A stretch of DNA of 64,000 bases from Cryptomeria japonica (GCF_030272615.1 NC_081407.1:438799230-438863229); one strand, 5' to 3'; counted from the stretch's first letter, positions 33,619-46,111 are shown. Made by a program: numbers and translations. Notes: a model not told the origin generated them from the letters alone.

Positions 33619-34990
33619 TGTAATAGCATGGGGGTATGAAGATTTAAAGACATTCGATATAACGATTATCACCCATGTGATTCCCCTAAAACCTAACATA
33701 AATTTGTTCTAGTAAAAGCAACACTTGATCAATTCACTAATAGAACCCTTGATTTTAAAGGAAGTACAAAATTTACTCTCCGCCAAGATTATTTTTCCCA
33801 TACAACACTCTACTTGGGTTGCTAATTTGGTACTAGTACGAAAAAAGAATGGAGAAATATGGCTTTGTGTGGACTTTCACAATCTCAACAAAGCCCCTGT
33901 GAAAGATAATTACCCGCTTCCTTCTTTGGATGAAGTACTACAAATAGTAAATGGTTCGCAAATGATGTCATTCTTAGATGGTTATTTAGGATATAACCAA
34001 GTATTGGTGAACTATGAGGATTGTATGAAGACAACATTTACGACAAAGTGGGGAACATATGCGTACAAAAGAATGCCATTCAGGTTGATTAATACCGGGG
34101 TGACCTTCCAATGAGCGATGGATACAACTTCTAAGGAACTGATTGGAAAATGCATTATTATCTATATGGATGATTTGACGATATTTTCCAAGGTCAGAGA
34201 AGACTACCCAGACCACCTCCAAAAGGTATTGGAAAGATGTCGAAGATATGGGATTTCCCTTAACCCCAAGAAATGTGTGTTTGGAGTGGCTGAAGGAAAG
34301 CTACTTGGCCACGTAATCTCCGAGAGGGGGATATCTATAGATCCAGATCAGGTAGAAGCATTATTAAAGTTACAAATGCCCGACAGTAAAAAGGAGATGA
34401 GATCTTTCTTTGGGAAGATCAATTTTGTCAGAAAGTTTATTGCTGGGTTTGCAGAGATAGTCAAGCCATTGAATGAAATGATGAAGAAGGATGCTAAGGT
34501 CGAATGGACAACTGAAGCAAAAGAGGCTTTTGCCTAGATTAAGAAATCCATCGCCGAAGCTCCTGTGCTAACTAGCCCTGATTACACTCTGTCATTTTAC
34601 ATATATTCTTTTTCTTCGCTCCACTTAGGAGCGACTATTTTGACACAGAGGCAAGCAGGAGATGAGAAACCTATTGCATTTATGAGCTCTCCTTTCAAAT
34701 TTCCTAAGGTTAGATATTCTGCTCTTTAAAAAAAGGCCTTTGCATTGGTAAGAGCAGTCAAGAAATTTAGGCATTACATCCTGAGGAGAAAAATTTATGC
34801 GATTGTCACCAATCAAGGAGTAAAGTCACTACTCATGCAATCCAAGCTAGGAGAATATCGAGGGAAATGGATGTTAATATTGCTAGAATTTCATTTAGAG
34901 ATGCATCCAATGAAGTTGGTCCAAGGCCAAGGATTGTCTCAGGCCATGGCGATGGACATCCCTCAAATCCAGTGCCCATAGTATACGTTC
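33619..34990 (+). pseudogene. Tat-like reverse transcriptase and its own RNase H
   Basis: RT blocks in order are STWVANLVLVRKKNGEIWLC, DFHNLN, DNYPLPSLDEVLQ, SFLDGYLGYNQVLV, TTFTTKWGTYAYKRMPFRL (33725-34114), then IIYMDDLTIFSK with the YMDD-type catalytic box and LLGHVISERGISIDPDQVEA (34118-34537). The normal RNase H follows (34540-34980) but is eroded: the first Asp position reads FYIYSF. TGA after VTFQ, TAG at the end of the RT part and TAA near 34728 break it. Confidence 0.9.
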
Positions 34991-34999
34991 GAGTCATTC

Positions 35000-36259
35000 A
35001 CTCAGGACCCCTAGTACATGGATTTGGTATTTATATTGTTGAATAATAGGTGTCCTGAGGGGTTGACAACCACGCAAAGATGAGCATTAAGGCTCAAAAG
35101 TGCCAATTATATGATCAAGGATTCAAAACTTTATAGAAATAATGATGAAGGTATTTACCTTTGGTGTCTTGATCATCAAGAAGCCCATAATATGATTGAG
35201 GAATTTCACAAGAAATATGGTATAGGTCATGGGTCAATGGATGCCACTACACATCAAATCTTGAAGGTTGGATATTATTGGCCTAGCATATTTAAGAATA
35301 CTCATGATCATGTTTGTCACTACCATACATGTCAAACTGCAGCCTCCAAAGAAAGAAATTGCGCCATGCCTCTCCAACCAGTGTTTGAGGTAAGACCTTT
35401 CTCTCAATGGGCACTAGATTTTGTAGGTGTTACTAATCCTAACTCATATGCATGACATAAGTTTATTCTTACTGCGACGGATTATTGCACCTGGTGGATA
35501 GAAGCCATTGCATGCCAAAATGCTACTGCTAAGGTAGTCTTGAAATTTATCGAAGAACATATCGTCACTAGGTTTGGTATGTCGTTCGCTCTAGTATGTG
35601 ACAATAGTCTTGCTCTTACTTCTGCACAGTTGATGCAATGGTCATATGATTATAAAGTGATATTAAAATTTTCATCCAACTATTACCCGCAAGGTAATGG
35701 AGTAGCTGAATCTACGAACAAGAACATCCTAGATGTCATTAAGAAGCTACTTGAGAAAAACCCCAAGGATTGGCATAATCAATTAAGATACGCCTTATGG
35801 GCTGATCGAACCAGAATAAAAACCTCCTTGGGAACTTCTCCATATTACCTTGTCTACGGCTAGACCCCTATCTTCCCAATCAACTTACAAATATTGGTCC
35901 TCCAAATAATAAAAGAACTTGACATTGAGGATCAGGTAGAGGTTCACCTCTTAAATTTATTAAGACTTGATGAAAAAAGGATTAATACTCTGCAACACTT
36001 TGCCAAGCACCAAGCTGTTGTTAAGCGATGGTTTGATAAGAGGGCCAAGGTGAAAGCTTTTCGAATCTCTGACCTAGTCCTATTATGGGACAAGGCCAAG
36101 GAGAAGAGAGGTGATCACCACAAGTTTGAAAGATTGTGGTTAGGTCCTTACCAAATAGCTGAAATTTTAGGCAAAAACATTTTTAGGTTAAGCTCTTTGA
36201 CTGGAGAACTTGTACCATTGTCTGTCAATGGTCAGTTCCTCAAGCTTTACTTTGATTAA
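35000..36259 (+). pseudogene. Tat-like integrase
   Basis: The zinc-binding head is visible (EEFHKKYGIGHGSMDATTHQ, CHYHTCQ), then the core: WALDFVGV with the first Asp, LVCDNSLAL with the second Asp in a worn S-D-N-G box, and GNGVAESTNKN with the Glu. The C-terminal part runs to SVNGQFLKLYFD and a TAA at 36257-36259. Stops include TGA near 35454 and TAG near 35862. The catalytic D, D and E codons still read correctly, but the frame is broken. Confidence 0.88.
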
Positions 36260-37284
36260 TCTTCAGTGAAGCTTGACTTGTTGTAAATAGTATATTAGTT
36301 GTTTCTTTTGTTTTGCTTCATTGTTTCTTTGGGTTTTGGTTTGTTTGTTGTGTTTTGTTTTGCTACATGCTTTTTTCCCTTTTGTTTTGTTTGTTTGTTG
36401 AGTCGAGATATACATATTTTGTTCTCAAAGATTCTAAAAGGAAGGTATCCTTTGCATAACATCTTGCTAAATTCTGAGAGACTTCGACTCTCTGCTATTT
36501 ACAACTTCATTGTCATTTGGTTAATTTTGAAACTTTTGTCTATACTCATTCAAGGTGGTATATAATCGCTTAAATATGATTTAAGTTTCTGACTTTGAAT
36601 TGGAAAAGGCTAGCTTTATAAACTCAGCACAAATGTCACATTAAGATACATTAGAAAGTTTTGTAAGATATCAGATAAACTGGTTTTCAAGTGAAAAATC
36701 TGAGGTCAGGGCGTTTCACGTTATCCACGTGGTTCCCAACCTAGTTATCGAACTTCAATGTTTGAAAGTTTCTTAAAAGGTTATTGAAGAAATAAGTCAT
36801 TTTATATCCTATAATGCTTGTAAAAAAAAAAGAGAGAGAAAAGAAATAATCCTCTTAAAGCAACTCAAATGGGTGTTTCAAGTAACCTCCACCGAGTCTA
36901 TAGACGCTTGGCTGGCAGTGGAGCACTGTTTGATGGGAACCAAAGGTATCTCTATCGGGGCTATAGATGCCTAACTGGTAGCAGAGCTATGCCCAAGATG
37001 ACCTTGCATGAAACACGATTAATGACTTCATTTACGTAGCTTGCGCCCAGTTTCCTCTGATTATCTGCATTATTGAAATGATGGAGTAATAAATCATACG
37101 CACACACTTAAGAGTTAATCATGTCTATTTTTCTTCTTGGTTGTTTGCTCATTGGTTCACTCATATTTTTCTCTTATACATCCTTTTGAATGATAATAGC
37201 CTTAGGCATCGGGTTAACTAGAGATTGTGAAGTTCTAAATTGCCTATAGTCATTTTTCCTAGATAGTCGCCATTTGGTATGCCT
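36260..37284 (+). other. 3' untranslated stretch of the Tat-like element
   Basis: This is the region between the end of integrase and the right repeat. It is T-rich near 36300-36400, has an A/G run at 36823-36846 that could be a displaced polypurine tract, and two similar lines with 'ctatagacgcttggctggca' (36898) and 'ctatagatgcctaactggta' (36961). No coding is recognised. Confidence 0.6.
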
Positions 37285-37342
37285 TGCATATCTATTTCCC
37301 CATTAGTCTCCTTGTGTCAAAATTTGGGTCCCTCTTCACCCT

Positions 37343-38080
37343 TTGTTCTTTTTGGTTTTTGACCTTGGAACTCCCGGAGTCTTGAGGTCCCTTTGTTCCT
37401 TTTGGTTTTTGACCTCAAAACTCCAGAGTCTCGGAGTCCCGAGGTTTTGGTTTTTGACCTTAGAACTTTGGAGTCCCGGAGTCCTGAGGTGGAACCTCCT
37501 TCTGCTTGTTTCCTTTCTTGTGTCGAGCTCGGAACCCCGGGACCCCAAAGTCCCGAGGTCGTGTTTAAAGCCTTCGTACGGACGGGCTTGGGAAGAGATA
37601 TAAATAGGGATGATGAACTTTTAAAGTTCATTTGTGCATTCAGAACTCCTCCTCCCTAGCTCCAAGCCACAAACCTCTGAACTTTCGAGCTCTCCTTGGA
37701 ATTTTTGGGCATTTCGATTCACCAGGTTGGTGATTTTTCTTGCTTGTTTTGGTGGTTTGTTGATGAGATTTTTGTTTCTTCATCGTTATTTTTGTTAGTT
37801 CTTAGTTTTTGTTTTGTTTCTTATCTACCCTAGTTTTTCCTACCCCAAAACCCTAGAGTTCCAGGTAATGGGCTTTTCCTACCTCGGAACCCCAGAGTTC
37901 AAGGTAATGGGATTTTCCTACCCTGGAACCCTAAAATTTTGGGTAGTGGGCTTTTCCTACCCAGGAACCACGGAGTTCTGGGTAGTTGGCTTTTCCTAGC
38001 CCAGAACCCCAGACCCCCAGAGTCCTGGGTGGATCCCGTTCAATGAACTCGGAACCCTAGACCCCCAGAGTTCTGGGATT
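37343..38080 (+). repeat. Minisatellite blocks of the right long repeat
   Basis: There are two arrays: 'ggtttttgacct(c/t)(a/g)(g/a)aactcc' units at 37343-37500 and 'ttttcctaccc' ... 'agttc(c/t)(a/g)ggta' units at 37838-38080, with the TATA box between them. Unit sequences differ from the left repeat by point changes and unit content. Confidence 0.8.
37599..37606 (+). promoter_or_regulatory. TATA box of the right long repeat
   Basis: TATAAATA sits in the same context as at 24087-24094. Confidence 0.65.
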
Positions 38081-38198
38081 CCTTCTTCACTTGTGCCTAG
38101 CCCAGGACCCCGAAGTCCCGAAGTAAATCAACTTTTATGATCATTATCTAAGACAGAGGAATTGTTTTCTACTTTTAGGTTTGAGTGGTTAGATGGAA

Positions 38199-39256
38199 TC
38201 CTCTGTTAGGTCCCAGAGACAACTGAGAGGGGGGTGGGGTGAATCATTTGTCAACTAAATTTAAACCAAAAACAACTTAACCAACCTTAATTCTTAATAC
38301 TGGTAAACCAAACTTTATACCGGTAGACAGTTTATAAGTTAATTACAATACCGATAAATATTAATGCATGAAACAAAAAGACAATAACATCCACAACACA
38401 TAACACCAATATTTGTACGTGGAAACCCTGTAAGGGGAAAAACCACGATGGGAAACCTTATCCACAATCAGATGATACTACTACAAATAGTATGTGTATA
38501 CAAATGGGTTCTGCACATGTAGAAAGGCCAAGTGCCTAGAGCTCATTGCTCAAACACAAATAGGAGTCACACTGACTACAATTGGATGGTTAAATTCAAT
38601 AAGAATGTACTGCTCAAAATAGCATCTTCATATGCTGGATTCAGTACTGGTGTAGTTTTGATTGCCTTTACAAAAACCTTGCTTCACCTATAAATGATGT
38701 CTGCATGTATAGCTCTGCTTATTCTGGCATATACCTTCTTACAATTCCTTATCCCTATCGCATATCGATTTTACAAATAAGATCTTACATATATACCATA
38801 ACCTAAGACCAATTTTAGTAGGTCGGCTCTAAAAGATATTACAATAAAATAATTACAAGTAAATCAATAACTGATGCAATATACAATTCATCATGTCGGC
38901 TTAATCCATTTACAATAACAACAAAATCATCTCCAAAGCGTGTCATGCTGATCTGGAACAGATAAGCCTGTCGATGCTTATTCTGGACCTATTTGCCGGT
39001 AACAACAAATATGCAAACACAAATAATCCAATGAATAAATCTCCAAGACAAAGTGTCCAAACGATGTCTTCGACATAACCAGATGCTTTCCATGTCATTC
39101 CAAGTGCCGGTGTTCCAGATACTGGTGACTATGAATAAAGTCACTTGCTTGCCGGTAAACATTGTTGATCCTCCAAAGTGCCAGAGTTGATAAGTGTTAA
39201 AGGTGTTGACATCAATGACAAAACCATATCAACATAACCAAAATACCAACATCCTC
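38199..39256 (-). mobile_element. Solo LTR, family E, TSD TCCTC
   Basis: The LTR is 38204-39251 (1,048 bp) and reads TGTTAGGTCCC...ATACCAACA on the plus strand, the reverse complement of the copy at 47600-48651. TCCTC is present on both sides (38199-38203, 39252-39256). The left long repeat lacks this insertion at the matching place, so the insertion is younger than the duplication of the repeats. It lies 48 bp upstream of the ATG of the LTR-borne ORF. Confidence 0.96.
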
Positions 39257-39299
39257 CTCTAGCAAAAGAGGCAAAGAAATTGATAGACTCCTAGCCACC

Positions 39300-42200
39300 A
39301 TGAAATATCATTATCAAGGACAGGTCTATGTTTCAAAGTTAGATGATCAAGTCAGATGGGTCATAGATACCGAAATCAGCCATATAGAAATTGAGGATAT
39401 CAAGGCTCAATTAGACAAACCTAGTTTGGAGGCCCTCCACAAGAAAATGAAGAGATCAGGCCTAGTTGAAGCTACTACCTTTCCATAGTCATTATAGGCA
39501 TGATAGTTCATAATGACCATTGCCCCATTTTATAACCCAACGACTAGAAAGTGCACGGATGCACAGGGAAAAACAGTCATAGACTTGTCTCCAGACATGC
39601 TCAGGTTCATTTTTGGTATCCCAACCATGGAGGAGATATTTCTGTTAACTGAAGAAGAGGCCTTAAAGGCATGGAATGAAAAAATATCAGCCAGTAAGAG
39701 GCACATGAATACAAACTGGTTGGAAGAAGAAAGAAAGACAAGTCTCAAGGCAATGAAGATCCTGAGGGTGGATTTCAAAGATCCCGAAAGAGACTTAATC
39801 ATTATGCTTAGTAGGGCCTTTGGCAAGTTGGATTGCAAGCATTTTCATCCTTGGATGTTCTAATTCATGAGCACTATTTTAATAGGGAAACAATACTTTG
39901 ATTGGCCGCATGATCCTCTCTGACAATATCTGCAAACAGATGAAAGAAGTTCAACATACCCAAAAGTTCTTTTTCACATCATATGTCATCTGGGTAGCTA
40001 CTAGAGTTGGAAAGTTTCCAGGGCTATAGGTAAAAGGTCAATTGGGAGAGGAGGAAGGACAGAAGAAGGTATGGGAGTATTATTCCCAACTGACACTAGC
40101 CAATGCAAAGGCTCATTTCAAGAGAGTTAATGATGCCTTCATTTTCCCAATAATAATAAAATTAATAGGAGATGCAGGATATTGGATTAGCCCGAAGGTC
40201 ATGGCTATCATTCGAGAGTAGGCATGTTGGTTTATCCAAAACCCACACTCCACTTACATCAGGGTTAGTGGATTCACAAGGAACCCAATGTCGCTGCCCC
40301 GATACTGCAATGATAGGATAATGTTGCTAGAGTATGTAAGGTAGCTTATGGGCCTCCAGTCACTCTTGTCATTAAAACACAAAGCAGACATCAATTTCTT
40401 AGTATCTATTGGGTACTTTGCATTTTCTAAGATACAAGTAGCAAAATTAGCAGAACAAGAGATTCAAGATTTGAACTTGAAGGAGTATGATCATGCTAGG
40501 GAGTTTTATGATCCCTATAGGAAACTTAAACAAGCTATGCCTAAGGCATATGAGGGGCACAAGCCTAGCTTGGAGGACTTTTGGGCCAACCTGCAAGACA
40601 GTTTTGAGGTTAGGGAGAAGAGCTATATCAGGTTATCTGTGCCACAGGTAAGAGATTTCAAAATTGAGATGAACCTCCCTAAAGACCTTAGGGATGATAG
40701 GGACTTGCTTGATCCAGTTTATAAGGAATCAAGGATAGATTAAAGGCCCCTCTCCCTAATAAAATGGTCTACAAGTAAAGACACAGATATGGAAAAAGTT
40801 TACCAAATAGTCATCAACAGGACCAAGCAATGGTTAGGCCATAGGGTAAGGCCCAGCATCTCAAAGGTGAAATAGAAGGAATCCACTTCAGGGGTACCTC
40901 AATCAAGGGGCCATAAGGAGTACACTTGGAAGACAAGGTCAGCCTCAAGGCAAAATATATCCACCAATCCAGACGAGGAGGACAAACCTCAAGAAACTAC
41001 TAAGGACTTGATCAAGAAACTCCAAGAAAAGATGAGGGAGTCTGAATTGTTAAAGAAGGCAGTGGAGCTGTCAGTGACCGATGGATTGGGAGCAGTACCA
41101 CTTGCCAAAGTTCTCCCACCAAGGACGGCTATAGGGCAGACTGCAGGAGAGGGTACCCAAGAGAAAGAGGGAGATATAGAAATTACTGAGGATATATCTA
41201 CTCAGCCACCTCCAACAAAGGCCACACATGCTCCAAGCACCAATGCCCCTGCACCACCACTAGCTAGTATTCTTGCATGACAGCCTGAAGGAATAAAAGT
41301 TAGAAACATCAAGTCAGATTCAGATCAGGAGGAAGAAGATCTTGAGCAACAATGACTGTTGGAAGGTGAGAAAGAAGGGGATGAGGCAAAGGACCTATTG
41401 AATGAAAGATTAGTTCTAACCCCTCAAGATCAAGAGGACATAGATGTTGGGCAAGGTGAAACAAAAGTAGATGAGGAAGAGATGACATTCAATGAAAAGG
41501 TTAGTGGCAAATTGGGTGAATTACATAAGCAACAGGCTCTCCAAACCAATCTAGCCCGCTAAATTACCTCACCTCAAGATCTTGGGCAAACAAAGGCAGA
41601 GGAAAGAGATGAAGCAAAGGAGCAAGCAAACATCCATGTTATAACTACAGACATAGTGTCACATCAAGGTGACAAGGATGAAAATATATCGTAATGGCTT
41701 GAGTTCACTTTTGAGAAGAAAAAGAGAAAAGTGGAGCTTCCCAAAGTCACTTCACAACAAGTAATCACCAAGGAGATACGGAAGGTTAAGAAGCTAAAAA
41801 TCATTGATCATTTATCAAAAATGGACTTTGGTGAAGTGATTGCAGATGTGGTAGTTCCACTCCAAGCTCAGGCACAAGGTTCTCCCAAGTATCAAATATT
41901 CCAAGTAAATTTGGGTAAACAAACCAAGTGGGGAGAGCTAGATACTTTGGAGCTAGCCACAAGTGTTGTTAGGGGGTGTGTAGAAAAAGAGCATACTTCA
42001 AACATGGAGCTCAAAACACAATTAGGGCAATACAAGCAACTCTTGATTGAAATGAGCAAACCTCTAGAGTCCTGTAGAACTCATGACCTACCTTCAACCT
42101 CATCGCTGCCAGAGGGAGAAGTAAAGGCACTAGTGAAGGTGAGACGAGTGGTTACTGTAGCCAAATTATGGACCCAAATGAATGCAACAAAGATTAGGTT

Positions 42201-42837
42201 GTTCTTGCAAAATACGGTGGAGGTATATCGCAAGGTGGTATAGGCAGGTGAAGCTTTGGCTTCCTGTTCCACGCAATGGGAATGAAAGTCAAGCATTTTC
42301 AATAAACAGTTTTGAATTTTGAAAAAGATATTGCAACTAGGGGAAGAGAAGGTAAAAGAGGAAGACCTCTTAGGAGGTGACAACTATGAAAACTTACAGT
42401 CCTATGTATACATTTTGGATTTGAAGATTGAAATGCTTCAACAGTATATCAAGGATATGATGGAGATTCAGGACACCCTCCTCAGGGAAATTTTGTCGTA
42501 TGAGATTTTTGTAAAGAATATGCTAGGACCTTTTGGCCTCGGATTAGATAATACAAGAATAATGGAGCAGCAACAAGTTTTGGATCAGTGGGATGTATGT
42601 GAGGTGCAACACCTAGGACCCTTAGCCCATTTTGATATCACCCTTATGGACAGGTACACATATCTGATTACTCAGTGTCAGGATGTGGCAGGCACGGTGA
42701 AGGAGTTAGAGGAGGGGAGAATGCATGCAGATGAAGTTTTGAAGAAATATAAATTTAGAGTTAAGCATGTAGCTGATCCTCTAGTTCAAGCAATTGCATG
42801 TATAGTTGATAATTATAGAGCTTTTACCAAGAAATAA
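39300..42837 (+). pseudogene. LTR-borne large ORF, right copy (unknown protein)
   Basis: This is the sister copy of 24822-28396, starting at ATG 39300 and ending at the TAA at 42835-42837. It keeps longer open stretches than the left copy (39513-39863, 41731-42243, 42319-42837). It reads through the site where the left copy has a 1-base deletion, showing the C-terminal part was once in frame. It has TAG at 39486 and 39495 where the left copy has CAG. It lacks the left copy's TAG at 24843 (here CAG, 39321) and at 25581 (here CAG, 40060). The end of the protein is Lys/Glu/Leu-rich and coiled-coil-like. No gag, pol or env signature was recognised. Function unknown. Confidence 0.75.
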
Positions 42838-43885
42838 GGAATAAACGCATAATTGGTAAAGATGGCAAAGCTTTTTCATAAATCCTTAATCTTGTATTTT
42901 CAGCTGCAGCTCCTACTCAGGTTCCAATTTTGAGAGAAATTCTGCATGACTATGAAAACATGGCTCACCCAGCAGAGTCTTCATAGTGCTCATGCAGTCC
43001 CCATTTTGTAGTTATTAAGTGGAGTGTCAAGGCAGAAACTTTCAAGTTAATTGCGAATCCTAGTTTTAGTTCTTAATTTAGGGTAGTGCTATTTACTAGA
43101 TAATAGGGCAGAGAACTTCTATAAATTGAGAAGTTGGATTCATTTGTAAGGGTCCCAAATTGATGATTTGTGGCCTACTTAGAGATTTAGGAATATTTTG
43201 CAGATTGTTAAGAAGTTTGAGTTATTTTTTTTTTATACATTCATTGAGATTAATATTGGAAGCAACTTGTAGATTGCTTGATCTACGTCTATATTCTACC
43301 AAATTGTTCTGTGTAATCTGGTAACGTCTATTTTTTGGAGTTAGCAACATGATTTAATCTTTTTGTTTATAACTTTATGAATCATATTGTGCCCTTCAGT
43401 GGTGTATGAGAATTATTGTGATAGGCCATATTGTTGATGGTTTTATTTCCATGAGCTTGTGAAATTGATGATTGTACAGGTTTTCTGGAGGTTCGTTGTT
43501 GAATGCTAACTTGGATAATATTTGATAATTTCTTGGATTGCAGGGAACTAATTGAGTGGTTCATTAAGTTGTTATTATATTGGTTCTTATTGTTATTTTC
43601 TTGTTCCCTATTGTGCTTTGCATTTTATTTCCCAGAGAATCTTAAACCATAAAACACAAAAAAAGAAAGGAAGTGCAATATCCACAACCAGCGGGATTTA
43701 GTTTCAACCAGTTGGCCCCTTTATAGGTACAACCACATCAACCACTAGGCTTCCCATCACCGTCGTGACCCGACTATAGAGACCTTGGGGTAGTGAGTTT
43801 TCGCAAATTTTTTACTTTTCAGGAGAGGTGGTGAGTTTTCACATTGGCACTGTTGGCAGGTGTGTCAAAAACAGTCATCAAAAGG

Positions 43886-44616
43886 TTCTTTGTTGAAGAT
43901 TTATTGGGATTAATGTGGAAGGATTGCTGGTTGATTTATTGCTATTTTTTCCTTATTGCGGATTGGAAGGATTTCTAATTTCTTGTAGATTGTTCTCGGG
44001 CTTCATTTTCCATCTTCCTTATTCATTTCTTGGTTGTCTCTACAAGACTTGGGGTAGAGTTTGGAAACCCAATTGATGATTCATGATTTCTCTTTGTCTG
44101 AAAATAGAAAGGATTGTATTCAATGTTTTGTTTGTTGTTTGAAATGAATTAAAAATTTTGGACTTCCATTGTTGTTTTAGCATTGAAAGACTTCTCTTTT
44201 TCTCTTGCTTTCTTTTGGAAGAATGAATTAGGGTTTTATGGATTTCTTATTAAATAAAGATGTAACTTGGTTTTGGAATTGTATAATGATGTGTTTGATG
44301 TTCTTTTATGTTGTCCATATTGGATTTTACATTTTGGTTGTGTATGTTAGGGTTAGGGTTAATAAGCCCTCTCCAATTGGAGTTTTTAAGGGGTTGCTTT
44401 CCAATTTTATTGTCTTGTAACCATTTTTTTGTATCTTGGGCACTAATTTATTGGCTCCCTAGAAAGGAAATAGGCCATTCTCAAATGGGTCTTTTCCTAT
44501 TTTCAATTTTAGCTCCCATAGGTTGGTCAATTTTGCTCCCCAACTACGCATGGACAAGATCAAGTGCATAACAAGAGGCCTCAATTGCACTAGAAAAGGC
44601 CTTGATTGCATAGTAA
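43886..44616. other. Spacer, no gene seen
   Basis: This is sequence between the Tat-like element and element D. It has a T-rich style and short open frames only. It continues at 61193 on the far side of element D. Confidence 0.5.
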
Positions 44617-45720
44617 TGTTGGAATCAAGGAACATTGAGAGGGGGGGTTGAATTAGTGTTCTGCAAAATTTGATATTATCAAACTGTTCTTTCAACCACT
44701 TAATACATTTAATCAAAAGAAAGATGCAAGAACATAAAACTAATATTCACAACACCATAACACAAGAATTTTTTCACGTGGAAAGCCGGTTAAGGGAAAA
44801 AATACGGAAGGGGGGGGGATGAACCAACAAATTAGGTATACGCTGCAAAAGTATTACAATAGGGAATGCACATGCATTTGGGCTCACTTCCTAGAGCTCA
44901 CTACTCAAGAGAGAGGCTCATTGCCTTCAAATCAATTACAAAAGATCACTGGAGTGATTGAAATAAGAATAGAATCTACAAATGCCTGATTATAGTTCCA
45001 GTTAAGTATAATATACTGATTTTATACACTTCATCTCTCGCTGCTCTATTACACTATTCTATCAAAGATCCAGAGCATAGATCTCTATCTAGCACATGTG
45101 AAACTGTGTACAATTGATCACCAACACATTTCACATCATCAAAATGATAAAAACCACATCAATCATATATATCTGCAACAAGATATTAGATCCATCTCTA
45201 GTTTTCTCAAGAACACTTAACACTTTATTCAAACATGTATGAGCAATTGAAGAAATTCAAGCTTTAATGCTAATGCAGACCAAAAATGGTTATTCACACA
45301 TTACCACACATGTCGGTCAAACCTCTTGGATCAAAAAACTAATCACCAAAATTGCTTCATCAAATTTGCACAAAGATCAACTACACAAGTCAACTTGTTC
45401 TTTACTGGCAAACCAGAACTCAGTACTCAGAGGCTTGTAACTTGCACACGAATCATCACTGGAGACCAAAACTTTGGAATATGGTGTTCAAGACATCCAT
45501 CAACCTTTCCTTAGATCTGCAACACAAAATGTTAACTTTAGAAGAAATCCAGAACAAAATATTGAACACTGTCAAATGCTCTGTTGTAAGCTTGTTGGAC
45601 TTGAACAACTCTCCAATCTAACTTTTGGTATGATCAAATCATGCAATGCAGATGGGTATACTAGCTTGGGTTTTAATTAATGACAACACCTGATAACCTA
45701 TGTTGTGTCTCTTTCCAACA
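44617..45720 (-). repeat. 3' LTR of element D
   Basis: This 1,104-bp LTR directly repeats 60129-61187. A TATA-like GTGTATAAAATC lies on the minus strand near 45020. The G-rich motif at 44638-44648 is the reverse complement of the shared C-rich motif. Confidence 0.93.
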
Positions 45721-45734
45721 ATCTCCCCCTTTGG
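45721..45734 (-). promoter_or_regulatory. Polypurine tract of element D
   Basis: The minus strand reads CCAAAGGGGGAGAT immediately before the 3' LTR, a canonical copia-type tract. Confidence 0.92.
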
Positions 45735-46111
45735 CTTTGATGACAACATGGTGAAATATGACTATTGAACTTAGTACCACATATGTACACACTTCAAAAC
45801 TCAAAAACTCAAAACTCCCCCTGAGATGAATATTACATTTTTCACTACCTTACACTCCCCCTAAGATGAATATTACATTTTTCACTGCCCTACACTCCCC
45901 CTTTAACATTAATGGAAAAGGCAGGGATCCGCATTCCAAAATTCATACAAAAACTTTATATACAACAACATATGTACACATAGACATTCCTATCTTATGT
46001 TAACTTAAATATATCTACAAAAATATTCTTCAATAAATTCAAATGACTGTCCCAACCTTTCTTGAGACACTCCAAAAATGAGATGAGACCACTGAAGAGA
46101 AATGCTTGCAT
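45735..46111 (-). other. 3' untranslated part of element D
   Basis: This lies between the last stop of the unknown ORF and the polypurine tract. It contains two near-identical lines with 'aagatgaatattacattttt'-type text (45820, 45865), a small tandem duplication of about 47 bp. Confidence 0.6.

Larger units (their letters stand above)
23781..43880 (+). mobile_element. Degraded Tat-like Ty3/gypsy element with very long terminal repeats
   Basis: Two direct repeats (23781-29446, 37285-43880) bracket an internal region that encodes gag, protease, an extra RNase H, RT, RNase H and integrase in plus orientation. The inner region starts after the TCATCA end of the left repeat and stops where TTGCATATC begins again. 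The extra RNase H and overall protein style point to the Tat group. The left repeat edge is uncertain by about 15 bp: AAAGG follows the right repeat (43881-43885) and occurs at 23762-23766, but not at the exact expected place, so I do not claim a TSD. The right repeat is enlarged by a 1,048-bp solo LTR. Nearly every domain has stops, so the element is dead. Confidence 0.85.
37285..43880 (+). repeat. Right long terminal repeat (with nested solo LTR)
   Basis: It matches the left repeat from TTGCATATC to GTCATCA. Without the 1,053 bp of solo LTR plus one TSD copy it is about 5.5 kb. It has its own TATA box (37599-37606) and both minisatellites. A ~1-kb non-coding tail (42838-43880) matches 28397-29446. 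Confidence 0.75.

Noticed and set aside
37317-37659. Several overlapping frames on both strands, 70-104 codons
   Set aside because: They are minisatellite translations in the right long repeat; the same appears at 23839-24147.
45326-45680. Open frames of 62-89 codons
   Set aside because: They lie inside the 3' LTR of element D and are shadows without support in the other LTR.
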